From: Bryobacteraceae bacterium
GTDB lineage: Bacteria; Acidobacteriota; Terriglobia; Bryobacterales; Bryobacteraceae
Length of the DNA stretch: 11,869 nucleotides
NCBI GenBank assembly: GCA_014379815.1
Contig: JACMLA010000023.1
Coordinates: 1-11,869 of the forward strand
Direction: 5' to 3'
Shown: positions 1 through 7,797 of the stretch, in pieces
Position numbering within the stretch: position 1 is the first letter of the stretch
Layout of the letters: each line of letters opens with the position of its first letter
Translations under genes and position numbers: made by a program
The notes under the pieces: generated by a model
The model's input: the letters and a program-made list of their open reading frames with translations, nothing else
The model's database searches: none
What the model was told of the DNA's origin: nothing

Positions 1-387
1 AAAGTCCGAAGATTTAACTTCTATTTGTACTCAGACTGGGTAACCCCGAGTTTGATGCTGCAGCGTAATCCGGACGTCACGGTGCGCAGTCGGGGAGTCA
101 TGGAAAAGTGTACCTATTGCGTACAGCGGATCCGGCGTACCGAAATAGACGCGAGAAAAGTAGGTCGCTATATCGAGGACGGTGAGATTCAAACGGCTTG
201 CCAGCAAGCTTGCCCGACCCGAGCCATCACTTTTGGAGACATCAATAACCGTACCTCGGCGGTGACGTTGCGCAAGAAGGATAAACGCAATTTCAGTTTG
301 CTTGCCGAACTGAATACACGTCCCCGTACAACGTATCTCGCTGAGGAACGCAATCCCAATCCCTTATCTCCGAAGAGGCTGTCGTGA
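1..387 (+). CDS. actB: ActB, Fe-S subunit of Alternative Complex III (3' end only)
   Basis: This is the C-terminal 128 residues of the large peripheral iron-sulfur subunit of Alternative Complex III; the 5' part lies outside the window and the frame is open from base 1. ActB proteins combine a molybdopterin-oxidoreductase-like domain without cofactor and an NrfC-like ferredoxin domain. The visible part is the end of the ferredoxin domain: CTYC at visible residues 37-40 and CQQACP at 67-72 give the C-x2-C and C-x3-C-P ligand sets of 4Fe-4S clusters. The arginine-rich start (VRRFNFY) and NPDVTVRSRGVMEKC segment match what is typical of the family. A TTG at position 25 is in frame but is internal, not a start. 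The stop overlaps the actC start by four bases (GTGA). In the complex it relays electrons from the quinol site in ActC towards the haem subunits. Confidence 0.93.
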   Translation, partial: KVRRFNFYLYSDWVTPSLMLQRNPDVTVRSRGVMEKCTYCVQRIRRTEIDARKVGRYIEDGEIQTACQQACPTRAITFGDINNRTSAVTLRKKDKRNFSLLAELNTRPRTTYLAEERNPNPLSPKRLS

Positions 388-1736
388 CAACGGGCCATCA
401 GCCACTCGCCGGGGCCGATGACGGCTTTGCTTTGGTGACAACCCGGATTACCGGGATTTCTCTTGGTCGTACGCGAACTCCGTTTGGGTGGTTCGGCGTG
501 TTTGCGGTTTCAGCTCTGCTGGCGGGCGGGCTCGTCGCAGCGATTCTTGTCCTGTTGCTCAGGGGAGTCGGCATCTGGGGCGTCAATGTTCCTGTTGGAT
601 GGGGCTTTGCGATTATCAACTTCGTCTGGTGGATTGGGATCGGGCACGCCGGAACCCTGATTTCCGCCATTCTGCTGCTGTTGAACCAGCAATGGCGCAA
701 TTCGATCAACCGGTTTGCGGAGGCAATGACTATCTTTGCGGTCGTGTGCGCAGGGCTCTTTCCGGTGCTTCACCTCGGACGACCCTGGCTCTTCTACTGG
801 CTGTTTCCTTATCCAAACACCATGAACATCCAGCCACAATTTCGCAGCCCGCTTGTCTGGGACGTCTTCGCGGTCTCAACCTATGCGACGGTGTCGGTGC
901 TGTTCTGGTATCTGGGCATGCTACCGGATCTCGCGGCCACAAGAGATCAGGCGCAGAATCCTTCTACTTACCGAATCTATGGGTTGCTATCGCTGGGGTG
1001 GAGAGGCTCCTCTCATCAGTGGAGGTTGCATCGAACGGCAACGCTGCTACTCGCCGGACTCGCGACTCCTCTTGTGCTCTCCGTCCATACCGTCGTGAGT
1101 TTCGACTTTGCGGTCGCGATCGTTCCCGGCTGGCATGCAACGATATTCCCGCCTTTCTTTGTGGCTGGCGCTATCTACTCCGGTTTCGCTCTGGTGGTCA
1201 TCCTTGCTGTCGTCCTAAGGCGTACCTGGAACCTGTCTGACCTGATCACAGACACGCATCTGGCGAACTGCGCGAAGGTGATGCTCGCGACGTCCATGAT
1301 CATGACGTACTCGTACTTCTTCGAGACCTTCTACGCCTGGTACAGCGCCAATGAGTACGAGATAGCTGTCTTTCAAAATCGATATTTCGGACCGTACTGG
1401 CCCGCGCAGTGGACGATGCTTGCCTGCAATGTGGTGATTCCGCAATTGCTCTGGCTGCCTGCGGTACGAAGAAATGCCACTGCACTCTGCGCGATTTCAG
1501 TTTTGGTCTTATACGGAATGTGGCTGGAGCGGTACATCATCGTGATTACCAGCCTGCATCGGGATTTCCTGCCGTCTTCCTGGGGTTACTACAACCCAAC
1601 TGTTTGGGATCAGCTGACTTTCTTCGGAACGATCGGACTCTTCCTGTTTCTGTTCAGCTTGTTCGTTCGCTTCCTGCCCATAATCCCGATGTATGAGATC
1701 CGCGAGATGCTGCACAAGGAGCATCAGTCGGTATGA
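384..1736 (+). CDS. actC: ActC, NrfD/PsrC-like quinol-binding membrane subunit of Alternative Complex III
   Basis: A 450-residue polytopic membrane protein of the NrfD/PsrC family, which binds and oxidises quinol in Alternative Complex III. The GTG start overlaps the actB stop and has AAGAGG five bases upstream. A hydrophilic lead of about 35 residues is followed by roughly ten hydrophobic segments. Typical family segments are GIGHAGTLISAILLLLNQ (from residue 85), LFPVLHLGRPW (125-135), HTVVSFDFAVAIVPGWH (235-251) and the late LERYIIVITSLHRDFLPSSW region (381-400). His130 and Asp160 are spaced like the His/Asp pair assigned to the quinol site in published ACIII structures; that equivalence is recalled, not computed. 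The length is close to the usual 450-480. The stop overlaps the actD start (ATGA). Very confident on family and role. Confidence 0.95.
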   Translation: MTTGHQPLAGADDGFALVTTRITGISLGRTRTPFGWFGVFAVSALLAGGLVAAILVLLLRGVGIWGVNVPVGWGFAIINFVWWIGIGHAGTLISAILLLLNQQWRNSINRFAEAMTIFAVVCAGLFPVLHLGRPWLFYWLFPYPNTMNIQPQFRSPLVWDVFAVSTYATVSVLFWYLGMLPDLAATRDQAQNPSTYRIYGLLSLGWRGSSHQWRLHRTATLLLAGLATPLVLSVHTVVSFDFAVAIVPGWHATIFPPFFVAGAIYSGFALVVILAVVLRRTWNLSDLITDTHLANCAKVMLATSMIMTYSYFFETFYAWYSANEYEIAVFQNRYFGPYWPAQWTMLACNVVIPQLLWLPAVRRNATALCAISVLVLYGMWLERYIIVITSLHRDFLPSSWGYYNPTVWDQLTFFGTIGLFLFLFSLFVRFLPIIPMYEIREMLHKEHQSV

Positions 1737-2257
1737 AGTACTGGGGCATTGTTGCGGGCTTTCCAACTGCCGAGACGCTGATCGCGGCCGTTCAGCGGGC
1801 GCAGGAAGAAGGCTTTAGCCGGCTGGAAACGTACACTCCTTTTCCCGTTGAAGAAGTCGAAGAGCTGATTTATCGGCATAACCTGCTTCCATTGATCGTT
1901 TTTTTGGGAGGCATCGCTGGCGCGGTTTCGGGCTGGACACTTCAGGAGTATCTGGCAGTCTGGAATTATCCGATTAACGTAGGCGGACGGCCTCTCAACA
2001 GCTGGCCCGCGTTCGTAGTTATCACATTTGAGCTCACCATCCTGTTCGCTGCCGTGGCCGCGTTCCTGGGAACTCTCCTGCTAAGTCGTCTGCCGGAGCC
2101 GTATCATCCCGTGGCAAATGCGACCAGCTTCAGCTCTGCCTCAAGCAACAAGTTCTTTCTCGCCGTAAGTGCAAAAGATCTGCACTACGATGCCGGTCGG
2201 ATCACTACTCTGTTCCGCGATCTGGACGCCGAGTCTGTAGAGGAAATCGTTGACTGA
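1733..2257 (+). CDS. actD: ActD, DUF3341 membrane subunit of Alternative Complex III
   Basis: A 174-residue subunit of Alternative Complex III (DUF3341 family). It has no cofactor; in known complexes it packs against ActC with two transmembrane helices and a cytoplasmic-side ferredoxin-like domain. The N-terminal part (KYWGIVAGFPTAETLIAAV, residues 2-20, then TYTPFPVEEVEE at 33-44) is the usual start of the family. Hydrophobic helices lie at about residues 51-69 and 93-118, joined by the conserved loop with WNYPINVGGRPLNSWP. The C-terminal part (140-174) is soluble and acidic. The ATG start lies in an ATGA overlap with actC, with AAGGAG eleven bases upstream. The stop lies inside the beginning of actE (8-base overlap). 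Confidence 0.94.
   Translation: MKYWGIVAGFPTAETLIAAVQRAQEEGFSRLETYTPFPVEEVEELIYRHNLLPLIVFLGGIAGAVSGWTLQEYLAVWNYPINVGGRPLNSWPAFVVITFELTILFAAVAAFLGTLLLSRLPEPYHPVANATSFSSASSNKFFLAVSAKDLHYDAGRITTLFRDLDAESVEEIVD
2239..2252 (+). promoter_or_regulatory. Ribosome-binding site supporting the TTG start of actE
   Basis: AGAGGA at 2239-2244 lies five bases before the TTG codon at 2250-2252, inside the last codons of actD. It decides the actE start, since no other in-frame start codon leaves a complete lipoprotein signal. Confidence 0.7.
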
Positions 2258-2768
2258 TCGTTCTCCACACGCTCTTCTTGTTGTGATGGCCGCGCTGTTG
2301 AGCGGCTGTCGGCAGGACATGCACGATCAACCCCGCTATGATGCGCAGGAGCCAGGCCCGTTCTTCAAGGACGGTCGATCTGCGCGACCTTTCGTTGAGG
2401 GCACGATTGCACGTGGTCACCTGCCCGACGCTCCTGTCGAGGGCTTTCCGGACACTATCCCCGTGCCTGTTAACCGCCAGTTGCTTCAGCGTGGCCGCGA
2501 ACGTTATGACATCAGTTGCAGTCCTTGCCATGCGCGTACAGGCGACGGCAATGGAATGATCGTGCAGCGAGGCTTCAGGGCTCCACCGTCGTTGCACAAT
2601 GCACGCTCGCGTGCTTTGCCAGCCAGCTACATCTACGCGGTGATCACCGACGGCTACGGGGCAATGCCGTCTTACTACGATCAGATCTCCCCGGCGGATC
2701 GGTGGGCGATTGTTGCTTACACGCGTGTGCTCCAGTACAGCAGGGCACCTTCTGGAAAAGCGGAATGA
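2250..2768 (+). CDS. actE: ActE, monohaem cytochrome c lipoprotein of Alternative Complex III
   Basis: A 172-residue monohaem cytochrome c subunit anchored by a lipid in the periplasmic face of the membrane. The TTG start at 2250 is chosen because it gives a full lipoprotein signal (charged TDRSPH, hydrophobic ALLVVMAALL, lipobox LSGC with Cys20) and has AGAGGA at 2239-2244; the later GTG and ATG codons would cut the signal to a few residues. The haem site is CSPCH (Cys90, Cys93, His94), and GAMPSYYDQI supplies the likely axial Met139. The spacing and the DRWAIVAYTRVLQ end are typical of ActE. It would pass electrons from the ACIII core to the acceptor, here probably the cytochrome domain on CoxB. 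It starts within actD and ends in an ATGA overlap with actF. Confidence 0.94.
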   Translation: MTDRSPHALLVVMAALLSGCRQDMHDQPRYDAQEPGPFFKDGRSARPFVEGTIARGHLPDAPVEGFPDTIPVPVNRQLLQRGRERYDISCSPCHARTGDGNGMIVQRGFRAPPSLHNARSRALPASYIYAVITDGYGAMPSYYDQISPADRWAIVAYTRVLQYSRAPSGKAE

Positions 2769-3826
2769 ACGAGCGTCTTCAGCGACTGCAGACAACGCTG
2801 CTGCTGTTGGCCGCACTGGCTCTCGTTGTCAGTGCGATTGGCTTTTTTTCCTCACCGGACGTGTTTTTCCGGTCGTGGCTGATGGCGTGGCTGCTCTGGC
2901 TGGGTCCCGCTCTGGGATGCGTGGCTTTTGCGACGTTGCATACTTTGACAGGCGGCCGGTGGGGGGAAGCGACCCGTTTCCTGATGGAAGCTGCGGGCAG
3001 GACGATGCCGGTTCTTGCGATCCTGTTCGTGCCTGTTCTCTTTGGGCTCTCGAATCTTTATCCCTGGACGCATCCCGATCTCGTTGCTGGTGACGCTGTG
3101 CTGCGCCACAAGCAGATTTGGCTGAACATCCCGTTCTTTCTGGCGCGCACCGTCGTCTACTTTGCCGTCTGGACCGCGCTCGCATTTAGCGTAGCCAGCA
3201 GGCAGAAGCCCCTTGCCGCAGCAGGTCTGGTCATCTATGCCTTTACGCTGACCTTTGCAGTAACAGACTGGGCGCAATCTCTGCAGCCGCACTGGTTTTC
3301 CAGCGTGTGGGGATTTTTGTTTATTGCAGGTCAGGGACTTTCTGCGATGTCGCTGGTAATTTGTGCTCTCCTGCTTCTGGACCCGCCGCGTCTGGACCCG
3401 AACGTCCTGCATGATCTCGGCAAGCTGATGTTCGCGTTTGTCCTTCTGTGGGCTTATCTGTCGTTCTCTCAGCTGCTGATCATTTGGGGGGGCAATCTGA
3501 CAGAAGAGATCCCCTGGTATATGAGTCGACTGGGAACCAACTGGGCCGGCGTCGGCCTTGGGCTTCTCTTGCTCCAGTTCCTGTTTCCGTTTCTACTGCT
3601 GTTGTCCCGTACCCTGAAGCGCCACCGCAAATCTTTACTCGCCATCGCGTTGCTGATCTTCGTCATGCGCGCTGTTGACATGTTCTGGATGATCGTACCG
3701 GGAGAGTCCTCTGAGGGTGTTGCGCTGCACTGGCTCTATCTTGTGACTCCGGTCGCGGTTGGTGCCGCCTGGCTGAGCGCTTTCGTCTTCCAGCTACGCC
3801 GCTCTGAGGCTGTCTTGCATGGCTGA
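2765..3826 (+). CDS. actF: ActF, second NrfD-like membrane subunit of Alternative Complex III
   Basis: A 353-residue polytopic membrane subunit, paralogous to ActC, with about ten hydrophobic segments. The frame is open further upstream (from about 2516), but the true start is the ATG at 2765: it forms an ATGA overlap with the actE stop and begins a hydrophobic N-terminal helix (residues 10-28), whereas the upstream extension is only the shadow of actE. Family hallmarks are LHTLTGGRWG (58-67), NLYPW (97-101), and the segment HDLGKLMFAFVLLWAYLSFS (216-235) followed by WGGNLTEEIPWY (241-252). ActF has no cofactor and is not thought to be the main quinol site; it is proposed to contribute to proton or energy coupling. 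The length is somewhat short relative to ActF proteins with a long N-terminal extension. The 3' end overlaps the next gene by eight bases. Confidence 0.93.
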   Translation: MNERLQRLQTTLLLLAALALVVSAIGFFSSPDVFFRSWLMAWLLWLGPALGCVAFATLHTLTGGRWGEATRFLMEAAGRTMPVLAILFVPVLFGLSNLYPWTHPDLVAGDAVLRHKQIWLNIPFFLARTVVYFAVWTALAFSVASRQKPLAAAGLVIYAFTLTFAVTDWAQSLQPHWFSSVWGFLFIAGQGLSAMSLVICALLLLDPPRLDPNVLHDLGKLMFAFVLLWAYLSFSQLLIIWGGNLTEEIPWYMSRLGTNWAGVGLGLLLLQFLFPFLLLLSRTLKRHRKSLLAIALLIFVMRAVDMFWMIVPGESSEGVALHWLYLVTPVAVGAAWLSAFVFQLRRSEAVLHG

Positions 3827-4244
3827 GAACACAGACATCAACGCACGGGCGGTAACCGGGACGGGCATTGCAATGTTTTTCGGAACGGTGGTGATTACGC
3901 TGGCACTCTGGTTTTTCTTTGAGTACATCCGCGAACGTGATGCCTCCGGACTGAAGCCGCGAGAAAACGTTGCGCCCGTGTTCAGGACAATTCGGCAGCC
4001 CGTTCTGCAGACTTCGCCGAGTCTCGACATGGAGGCAATGCGACGAAAGGAAGACGAGATCCTTAACGGCGGAGACGGCCGCCTGCCAATTGAGAAAGCA
4101 ATGGAGGAGGTGGCCCGTCGCGGGGTCCCGGCAGCGGCGAAAGCTCCGGAGGGGATGCTGATTTTTACGCCTCGCTCCGGCAGGCGCGAAACAGGGTTCG
4201 AGAGCAGAGGGCTACTCCTGAGTCCACACCGGGAGGCGAACTGA
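3819..4244 (+). CDS. Small single-helix membrane protein of the ACIII-oxidase cluster
   Basis: A 141-residue protein of unassigned function, encoded between actF and coxB. It has one transmembrane helix at about residues 14-36 (GTGIAMFFGTVVITLALWFF) and a soluble tail. Residues 78-104 (KEDEILNGGDG, then RLPIEKAMEEVARRGVPA) resemble a short conserved motif of small membrane proteins seen in ACIII and caa3 oxidase clusters, whose usual form has a SYGW-type segment before IPIDRAMELLAERGLP. Here the SYGW part is missing or strongly changed, so it is a divergent copy. It may be an accessory or assembly subunit of ACIII or of the oxidase; the function is an inference from position. The ATG overlaps the actF stop by eight bases, and one base separates its stop from coxB. 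The C-terminal tail (120-141) is basic and low in recognisable motifs. Confidence 0.8.
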   Translation: MAENTDINARAVTGTGIAMFFGTVVITLALWFFFEYIRERDASGLKPRENVAPVFRTIRQPVLQTSPSLDMEAMRRKEDEILNGGDGRLPIEKAMEEVARRGVPAAAKAPEGMLIFTPRSGRRETGFESRGLLLSPHREAN

Positions 4245-4248
4245 AGTG
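4231..4248 (+). promoter_or_regulatory. Ribosome-binding site of coxB
   Basis: GGGAGG at 4231-4236 lies nine bases before the GTG at 4246, within the last codons of the preceding small gene. It supports GTG as the coxB start, with only one base between the two genes. Confidence 0.65.
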
Positions 4249-5175
4249 GACTGGCTGTTTCCCATTCAGGCTTCCAGCGTTGCTCCTGACGTGGACAACC
4301 TCTACTGGTTTCTGATCGTGGTGTGCGGTGGCCTCGCAACGATACTGGCTGTACTGATTGTCGGTTTCGCCATCCGCTATCACCGCAAGTTTGCGGGCGA
4401 GATCCCGCTACAAAATGGATCACCTCTGGTCCTCGAGGTCGGGTGGTCAGTCGGAACGCTGTTGTTGTTTCTGGTGATGTTTTTCTGGGGTGCACGCCTG
4501 TATTCCCGCATGTCCGTCCCACCCTCCGGCGCAATCGAAATCTATGCGATTGGCAAGCGATGGATGTGGAAGCTGCAACATCCGGGGGGTCAGCGGGAAA
4601 TGAATGAACTTCACATTCCAACGGGAACGCCGGTGAGGATCACTCTGACGTCTCAGGACGTGATTCACAGCTTCTTCATACCCGCCTTCCGCGTTAAGCA
4701 GGACGCCGTTCCTGGCCGGTATACGACTATGTGGTTTACTGCCACCAAAGCTGGACGCTATCACCTGTTCTGTACCGAGTATTGCGGTCTGAATCATTCG
4801 CGAATGACTGGCTGGGTGTATGCGATGGAGCCTGCATCGTTTGCACAGTGGCTCACCTCCGGCGCCGCGGAGGGCTCACTGTCATCGCTGGGAGGGAAAG
4901 CATTTCATCAGTACGGATGCTCCACCTGTCACAACTTCGATGGCAGCGGACCCGGACCCAGCCTGGCAAAAGTTTACGGAAGCCGCATCAGAATTGAGGG
5001 GCAGGCGGATGTGACGGCGGACGATAGTTACATCCGCGAGTCGATTCTGAACGCACGTGCAAAAGTCGTTTACGGCTTTGCACCTGTGATGCCGGCGTTC
5101 CAGGGTCAGATACCGGAAGAAGACGTGATCAACCTGATTGAGTACATCAAGTCCCTTCGTGAGGAACCCGAATGA
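4246..5175 (+). CDS. coxB: Cytochrome c oxidase subunit II fused to cytochrome c (caa3-type CoxB)
   Basis: A 309-residue subunit II that receives electrons and passes them through CuA to CoxA. Two membrane helices (about 19-43 and 63-86) precede a periplasmic cupredoxin domain. Its CuA ligands are all present: His141 in VIHSFFIP, and C176-TEY-C180-GLN-H184-SR-M187, with Glu178 supplying the backbone ligand. Trp-rich [10 protein letters not shown] (104-113) is the usual electron-entry segment. A cytochrome c domain follows from about residue 213, with haem motif CSTCH (225-229) and likely axial Met282 in PVMPAF, so the oxidase is caa3-type and carries its own electron-donor haem. There is no cleavable signal sequence; the N-terminus starts directly at the first helix. 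The GTG start follows GGGAGG, and the stop overlaps coxA (ATGA). Confidence 0.97.
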   Translation: MDWLFPIQASSVAPDVDNLYWFLIVVCGGLATILAVLIVGFAIRYHRKFAGEIPLQNGSPLVLEVGWSVGTLLLFLVMFFWGARLYSRMSVPPSGAIEIYAIGKRWMWKLQHPGGQREMNELHIPTGTPVRITLTSQDVIHSFFIPAFRVKQDAVPGRYTTMWFTATKAGRYHLFCTEYCGLNHSRMTGWVYAMEPASFAQWLTSGAAEGSLSSLGGKAFHQYGCSTCHNFDGSGPGPSLAKVYGSRIRIEGQADVTADDSYIRESILNARAKVVYGFAPVMPAFQGQIPEEDVINLIEYIKSLREEPE

Positions 5176-6809
5176 GCCTGGCAGAAATTGCAGCGCCCGT
5201 ACACCGCGAGAACTACCTCAATGCAAAGCAGGGCTTGTCGTCGTGGCTGCTCACTACTGACCACAAAAGGATTGCCTGGCTATACCTTGCTGCAATCACT
5301 TTCTTCTTTTTTGCCGGCGGTGCCGCGGCTGTTCTGATCCGGCTGGAACTGCTGACTCCCCGCGGAGACCTGGTAAGCACAGCCGACTACAACAAGCTTT
5401 TCTCAGCTCATGGGATCGTAATGGTCTGGTTCTTCCTGATCCCGTCCATTCCGGCAACACTTGGCAATTTTCTGATGCCCATGATGATTGGCGCGCGGGA
5501 CCTCGCATTCCCTAAATTGAACCTTGCCAGCTGGTACATCTTTCTAATCGGCGGAGTGATTACCCTGTACGCGGTTCTCGCCGGAGGAGTCGACACTGGC
5601 TGGACCTTTTACGTTCCGTTCAGCTCGCTGTACTCCACAACAAACGTAATAACGGCTGCAACGGGAATCCTGATCTCGGGTTTTTCGTCTATCCTGACCG
5701 GCCTCAATTTTGTAGTCACAGTACATACAATGCGGGCTCCCGGAATGACCTGGTTCCGTCTTCCGCTATTTGTCTGGTCTCACTACGCGACCAGCATTAT
5801 TCTGATGCTGGCTACTCCGGTCCTTGCCATTACACTCGGCCTGGTTGCTGTGGAGAGGACCTTTGGCGTTGGAATCTTCGATCCAAAACTCGGCGGCGAC
5901 CCGGTCCTGTTCCAACATCTGTTCTGGTTCTACTCGCATCCCGCTGTTTACATCATGGTGCTGCCGGCAATGGGAGTTATCAGTGAACTGGTAACCGCGT
6001 TTTCCCGCAAAGCAATCTTCGGATATCGCTTCGTCGCCTTCGCAAGCATCGCCATTGCTGTCTTCGGTTTTCTGGTTTGGGGACATCACATGTTTATCTC
6101 GGGCCAGTCGATGTACGCATCGCTGGTGTTTTCTGTGCTCAGCTTCTGTGTGGCTGTGCCGTCCGCGATCAAGGTTTTCAACTGGACCGCGACGATGTGG
6201 CGTGGATCCATATCGTGGGATACACCGATGCTTTACGCGATCGGGTTCATCGGACTATTCACCATCGGTGGACTGACAGGCCTGTTTCTGGCAGCACTGG
6301 CTGTCGATGTCCATGTGACCGACACCTACTTTGTGATCGCTCACTTTCACTACATCATGGTCGGTGGGACCGTGATGGCCTACCTTGGAGGCATTCATTA
6401 CTGGTGGCCGAAGATGACGGGCCGAATGTATCCCGAGGGCCTCGCGCGAGTTTCTGCCTTTACGGTGTTCCTCGGATTCAATCTGACTTTCTTTCCACAG
6501 TTTCTGCTCGGCTACATGGGCATGCCCCGGCGATACCACATCTATCCGGAAGAGTTCCAGGTCCTGCACGTCATGTCGACCGCAGGCGCTTCCATACTGG
6601 CGGTGGGATATCTGTTTCCCTTGTGTTACCTCACATGGTCCGCGCGCTACGGTGCGAAGGCCGGAGAGAACCCGTGGGGTGCTACGGGTCTGGAGTGGAA
6701 GACCCCGTCGCCTCCGCCAGAGCTGAACTTCGACCTTCCGCCGGTTGTCCGACACGAAGCCTACGACTACGAAGCATTGCGCGATGAAGAAGGAAAAATG
6801 TCTGTATGA
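5172..6809 (+). CDS. coxA: Cytochrome c oxidase subunit I, A2-type haem-copper oxidase (CoxA)
   Basis: A 545-residue catalytic subunit with twelve expected membrane helices that reduces oxygen to water and pumps protons. Ligands seen are His80 and His393 for haem a, His391 for haem a3, and His256, His305 and His306 for CuB; Tyr260 is the tyrosine that cross-links to His256. The motif around the CuB histidine is YSHPAVY (254-260), with Tyr-Ser preceding and Ala in place of the glutamate of GHPEVY, which defines the A2 subfamily. Lys334 in SAIKVFNW fits the K-channel lysine, and Asp110 in GARDLAFP aligns with the D-channel entrance aspartate; the second of the paired asparagines usually following is not evident. 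GAGGA precedes the ATG (GAGGA at 5161-5165), which overlaps the coxB stop. The length is normal for the family. Confidence 0.97.
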   Translation: MSLAEIAAPVHRENYLNAKQGLSSWLLTTDHKRIAWLYLAAITFFFFAGGAAAVLIRLELLTPRGDLVSTADYNKLFSAHGIVMVWFFLIPSIPATLGNFLMPMMIGARDLAFPKLNLASWYIFLIGGVITLYAVLAGGVDTGWTFYVPFSSLYSTTNVITAATGILISGFSSILTGLNFVVTVHTMRAPGMTWFRLPLFVWSHYATSIILMLATPVLAITLGLVAVERTFGVGIFDPKLGGDPVLFQHLFWFYSHPAVYIMVLPAMGVISELVTAFSRKAIFGYRFVAFASIAIAVFGFLVWGHHMFISGQSMYASLVFSVLSFCVAVPSAIKVFNWTATMWRGSISWDTPMLYAIGFIGLFTIGGLTGLFLAALAVDVHVTDTYFVIAHFHYIMVGGTVMAYLGGIHYWWPKMTGRMYPEGLARVSAFTVFLGFNLTFFPQFLLGYMGMPRRYHIYPEEFQVLHVMSTAGASILAVGYLFPLCYLTWSARYGAKAGENPWGATGLEWKTPSPPPELNFDLPPVVRHEAYDYEALRDEEGKMSV

Positions 6810-7462
6810 AAGCGCCCGGAGGGCTGGCTCTCCGTATCCAGTTTGATACTCCGGAACAGCAGCGAGCAGCCGCGCAGGCTGGTACCTGGGCATTTCTGGC
6901 GACAGAGGTACTCATGTTCGGTGCTTTGCTCACTGCATGGGCGGTCTATCGTGCCTGGTACGGAGACGCATTCGCTCTGGCCAGCAACCGCATGGACGTG
7001 GTGGTCGGAACCCTGAATACAGGCATTCTGCTCACCAGCAGTCTCATGATGGCGCTGGCGGTAACGAGTGCGGAACGTGGTCGCCGCTCGGCAACCAGCA
7101 TCTTCCTTGTCGGCACGATCCTTCTGGGCGCGACGTTTCTTGTGATGAAGGGTATGGAATATCTGCACCACTATCACCTCGGAGAGATGCCCGGATTCAA
7201 CTGGCGGTATGAGGGCAGGGAAGCCCCTCATGTCGAAATGTTCTTCGTGTTCTATTACGTGGTCACGGGATTACATGCGATTCATATGATTGTCGGGCTG
7301 GGACTGCTCCTCGTCCTGCTAGTCCGGACCTGGATGGGCAGGTTCACAGAACAGTACTCGACCCCGGTGGAGATGACGGGAATCTACTGGCACTTTGTCG
7401 ATATCGTGTGGGTCTTCCTGTTTCCGCTGTTCTACCTGATCGGAAGGCATGGGACGGTATGA
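6806..7462 (+). CDS. coxC: Cytochrome c oxidase subunit III (CoxC)
   Basis: A 218-residue subunit III with five hydrophobic segments (about 27-49, 66-87, 98-116, 145-173 and 190-213), the compact bacterial form rather than the seven-helix mitochondrial form. Typical segments are [17 protein letters not shown] (26-42, with Glu34), [14 protein letters not shown] (111-124), [16 protein letters not shown] (149-164) and the family C-terminal signature [20 protein letters not shown] (192-211). The subunit supports proton uptake and stability of CoxA rather than carrying a redox centre. It starts in an ATGA overlap with coxA, with AAGGA eleven bases upstream, and its own stop overlaps the coxD start. 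Confidence 0.96.
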   Translation: MKAPGGLALRIQFDTPEQQRAAAQAGTWAFLATEVLMFGALLTAWAVYRAWYGDAFALASNRMDVVVGTLNTGILLTSSLMMALAVTSAERGRRSATSIFLVGTILLGATFLVMKGMEYLHHYHLGEMPGFNWRYEGREAPHVEMFFVFYYVVTGLHAIHMIVGLGLLLVLLVRTWMGRFTEQYSTPVEMTGIYWHFVDIVWVFLFPLFYLIGRHGTV

Positions 7463-7761
7463 CGCAGGATTCCCAGTCTCAGCGCCGAAACTACCTGCTT
7501 GCCTGGCTGGGCCTCGTCGGGCTGACATGCGTAACAACCGCTTTAGCTTTCGTAGACCTTGGAGCGCTCGGCACAGCGGCGGCACTTCTGATTGCGGGAG
7601 TGAAAGCCGCTGTCATCCTGGTGTTCTTCATGCATCTGTGGCGCGGTCCCGCGTTGCCACGAGTTATGGCAGCCGGGGCAGTGATCTGGTTACTGATTCT
7701 GATGTTCCTGACAGCCGCGGACTACGCCACACGGGGCTGGATTCCGGTTCCGGGTAAATGA
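7459..7761 (+). CDS. coxD: Cytochrome c oxidase subunit IV, prokaryotic type (CoxD/CtaF)
   Basis: A 100-residue membrane protein with three hydrophobic segments (about 12-31, 36-58 and 67-87), the layout of the prokaryotic subunit IV family (PF03626). The segment AAVILVFFMHLWRG (50-63) and the ending LLILMFLTAADYATRGW (78-94) are characteristic. The frame is open further upstream, but the ATG at 7459 is chosen because it gives the ATGA overlap seen throughout the operon and the expected length; the upstream extension only shadows coxC. The subunit stabilises CuB binding in some oxidases. It is the last gene of the tightly coupled block; 36 bases separate it from galM. Confidence 0.92.
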   Translation: MTQDSQSQRRNYLLAWLGLVGLTCVTTALAFVDLGALGTAAALLIAGVKAAVILVFFMHLWRGPALPRVMAAGAVIWLLILMFLTAADYATRGWIPVPGK

Positions 7762-7797
7762 CATCCTCGCGTTGGACCTGATACAAATGAAAGCAAA

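Noticed and set aside
488..1240. 250-residue frame overlapping actC
   Set aside because: Out-of-frame shadow of actC, with low-complexity arginine/serine-rich translation and no start signal.
2516..2764. Upstream extension of the actF frame
   Set aside because: It lies wholly within actE in another frame; the ATG at 2765 overlaps the actE stop and starts a membrane helix.
7408..7458. Upstream extension of the coxD frame
   Set aside because: It lies in coxC; the ATG at 7459 gives the operon's ATGA overlap and the normal length of the family.
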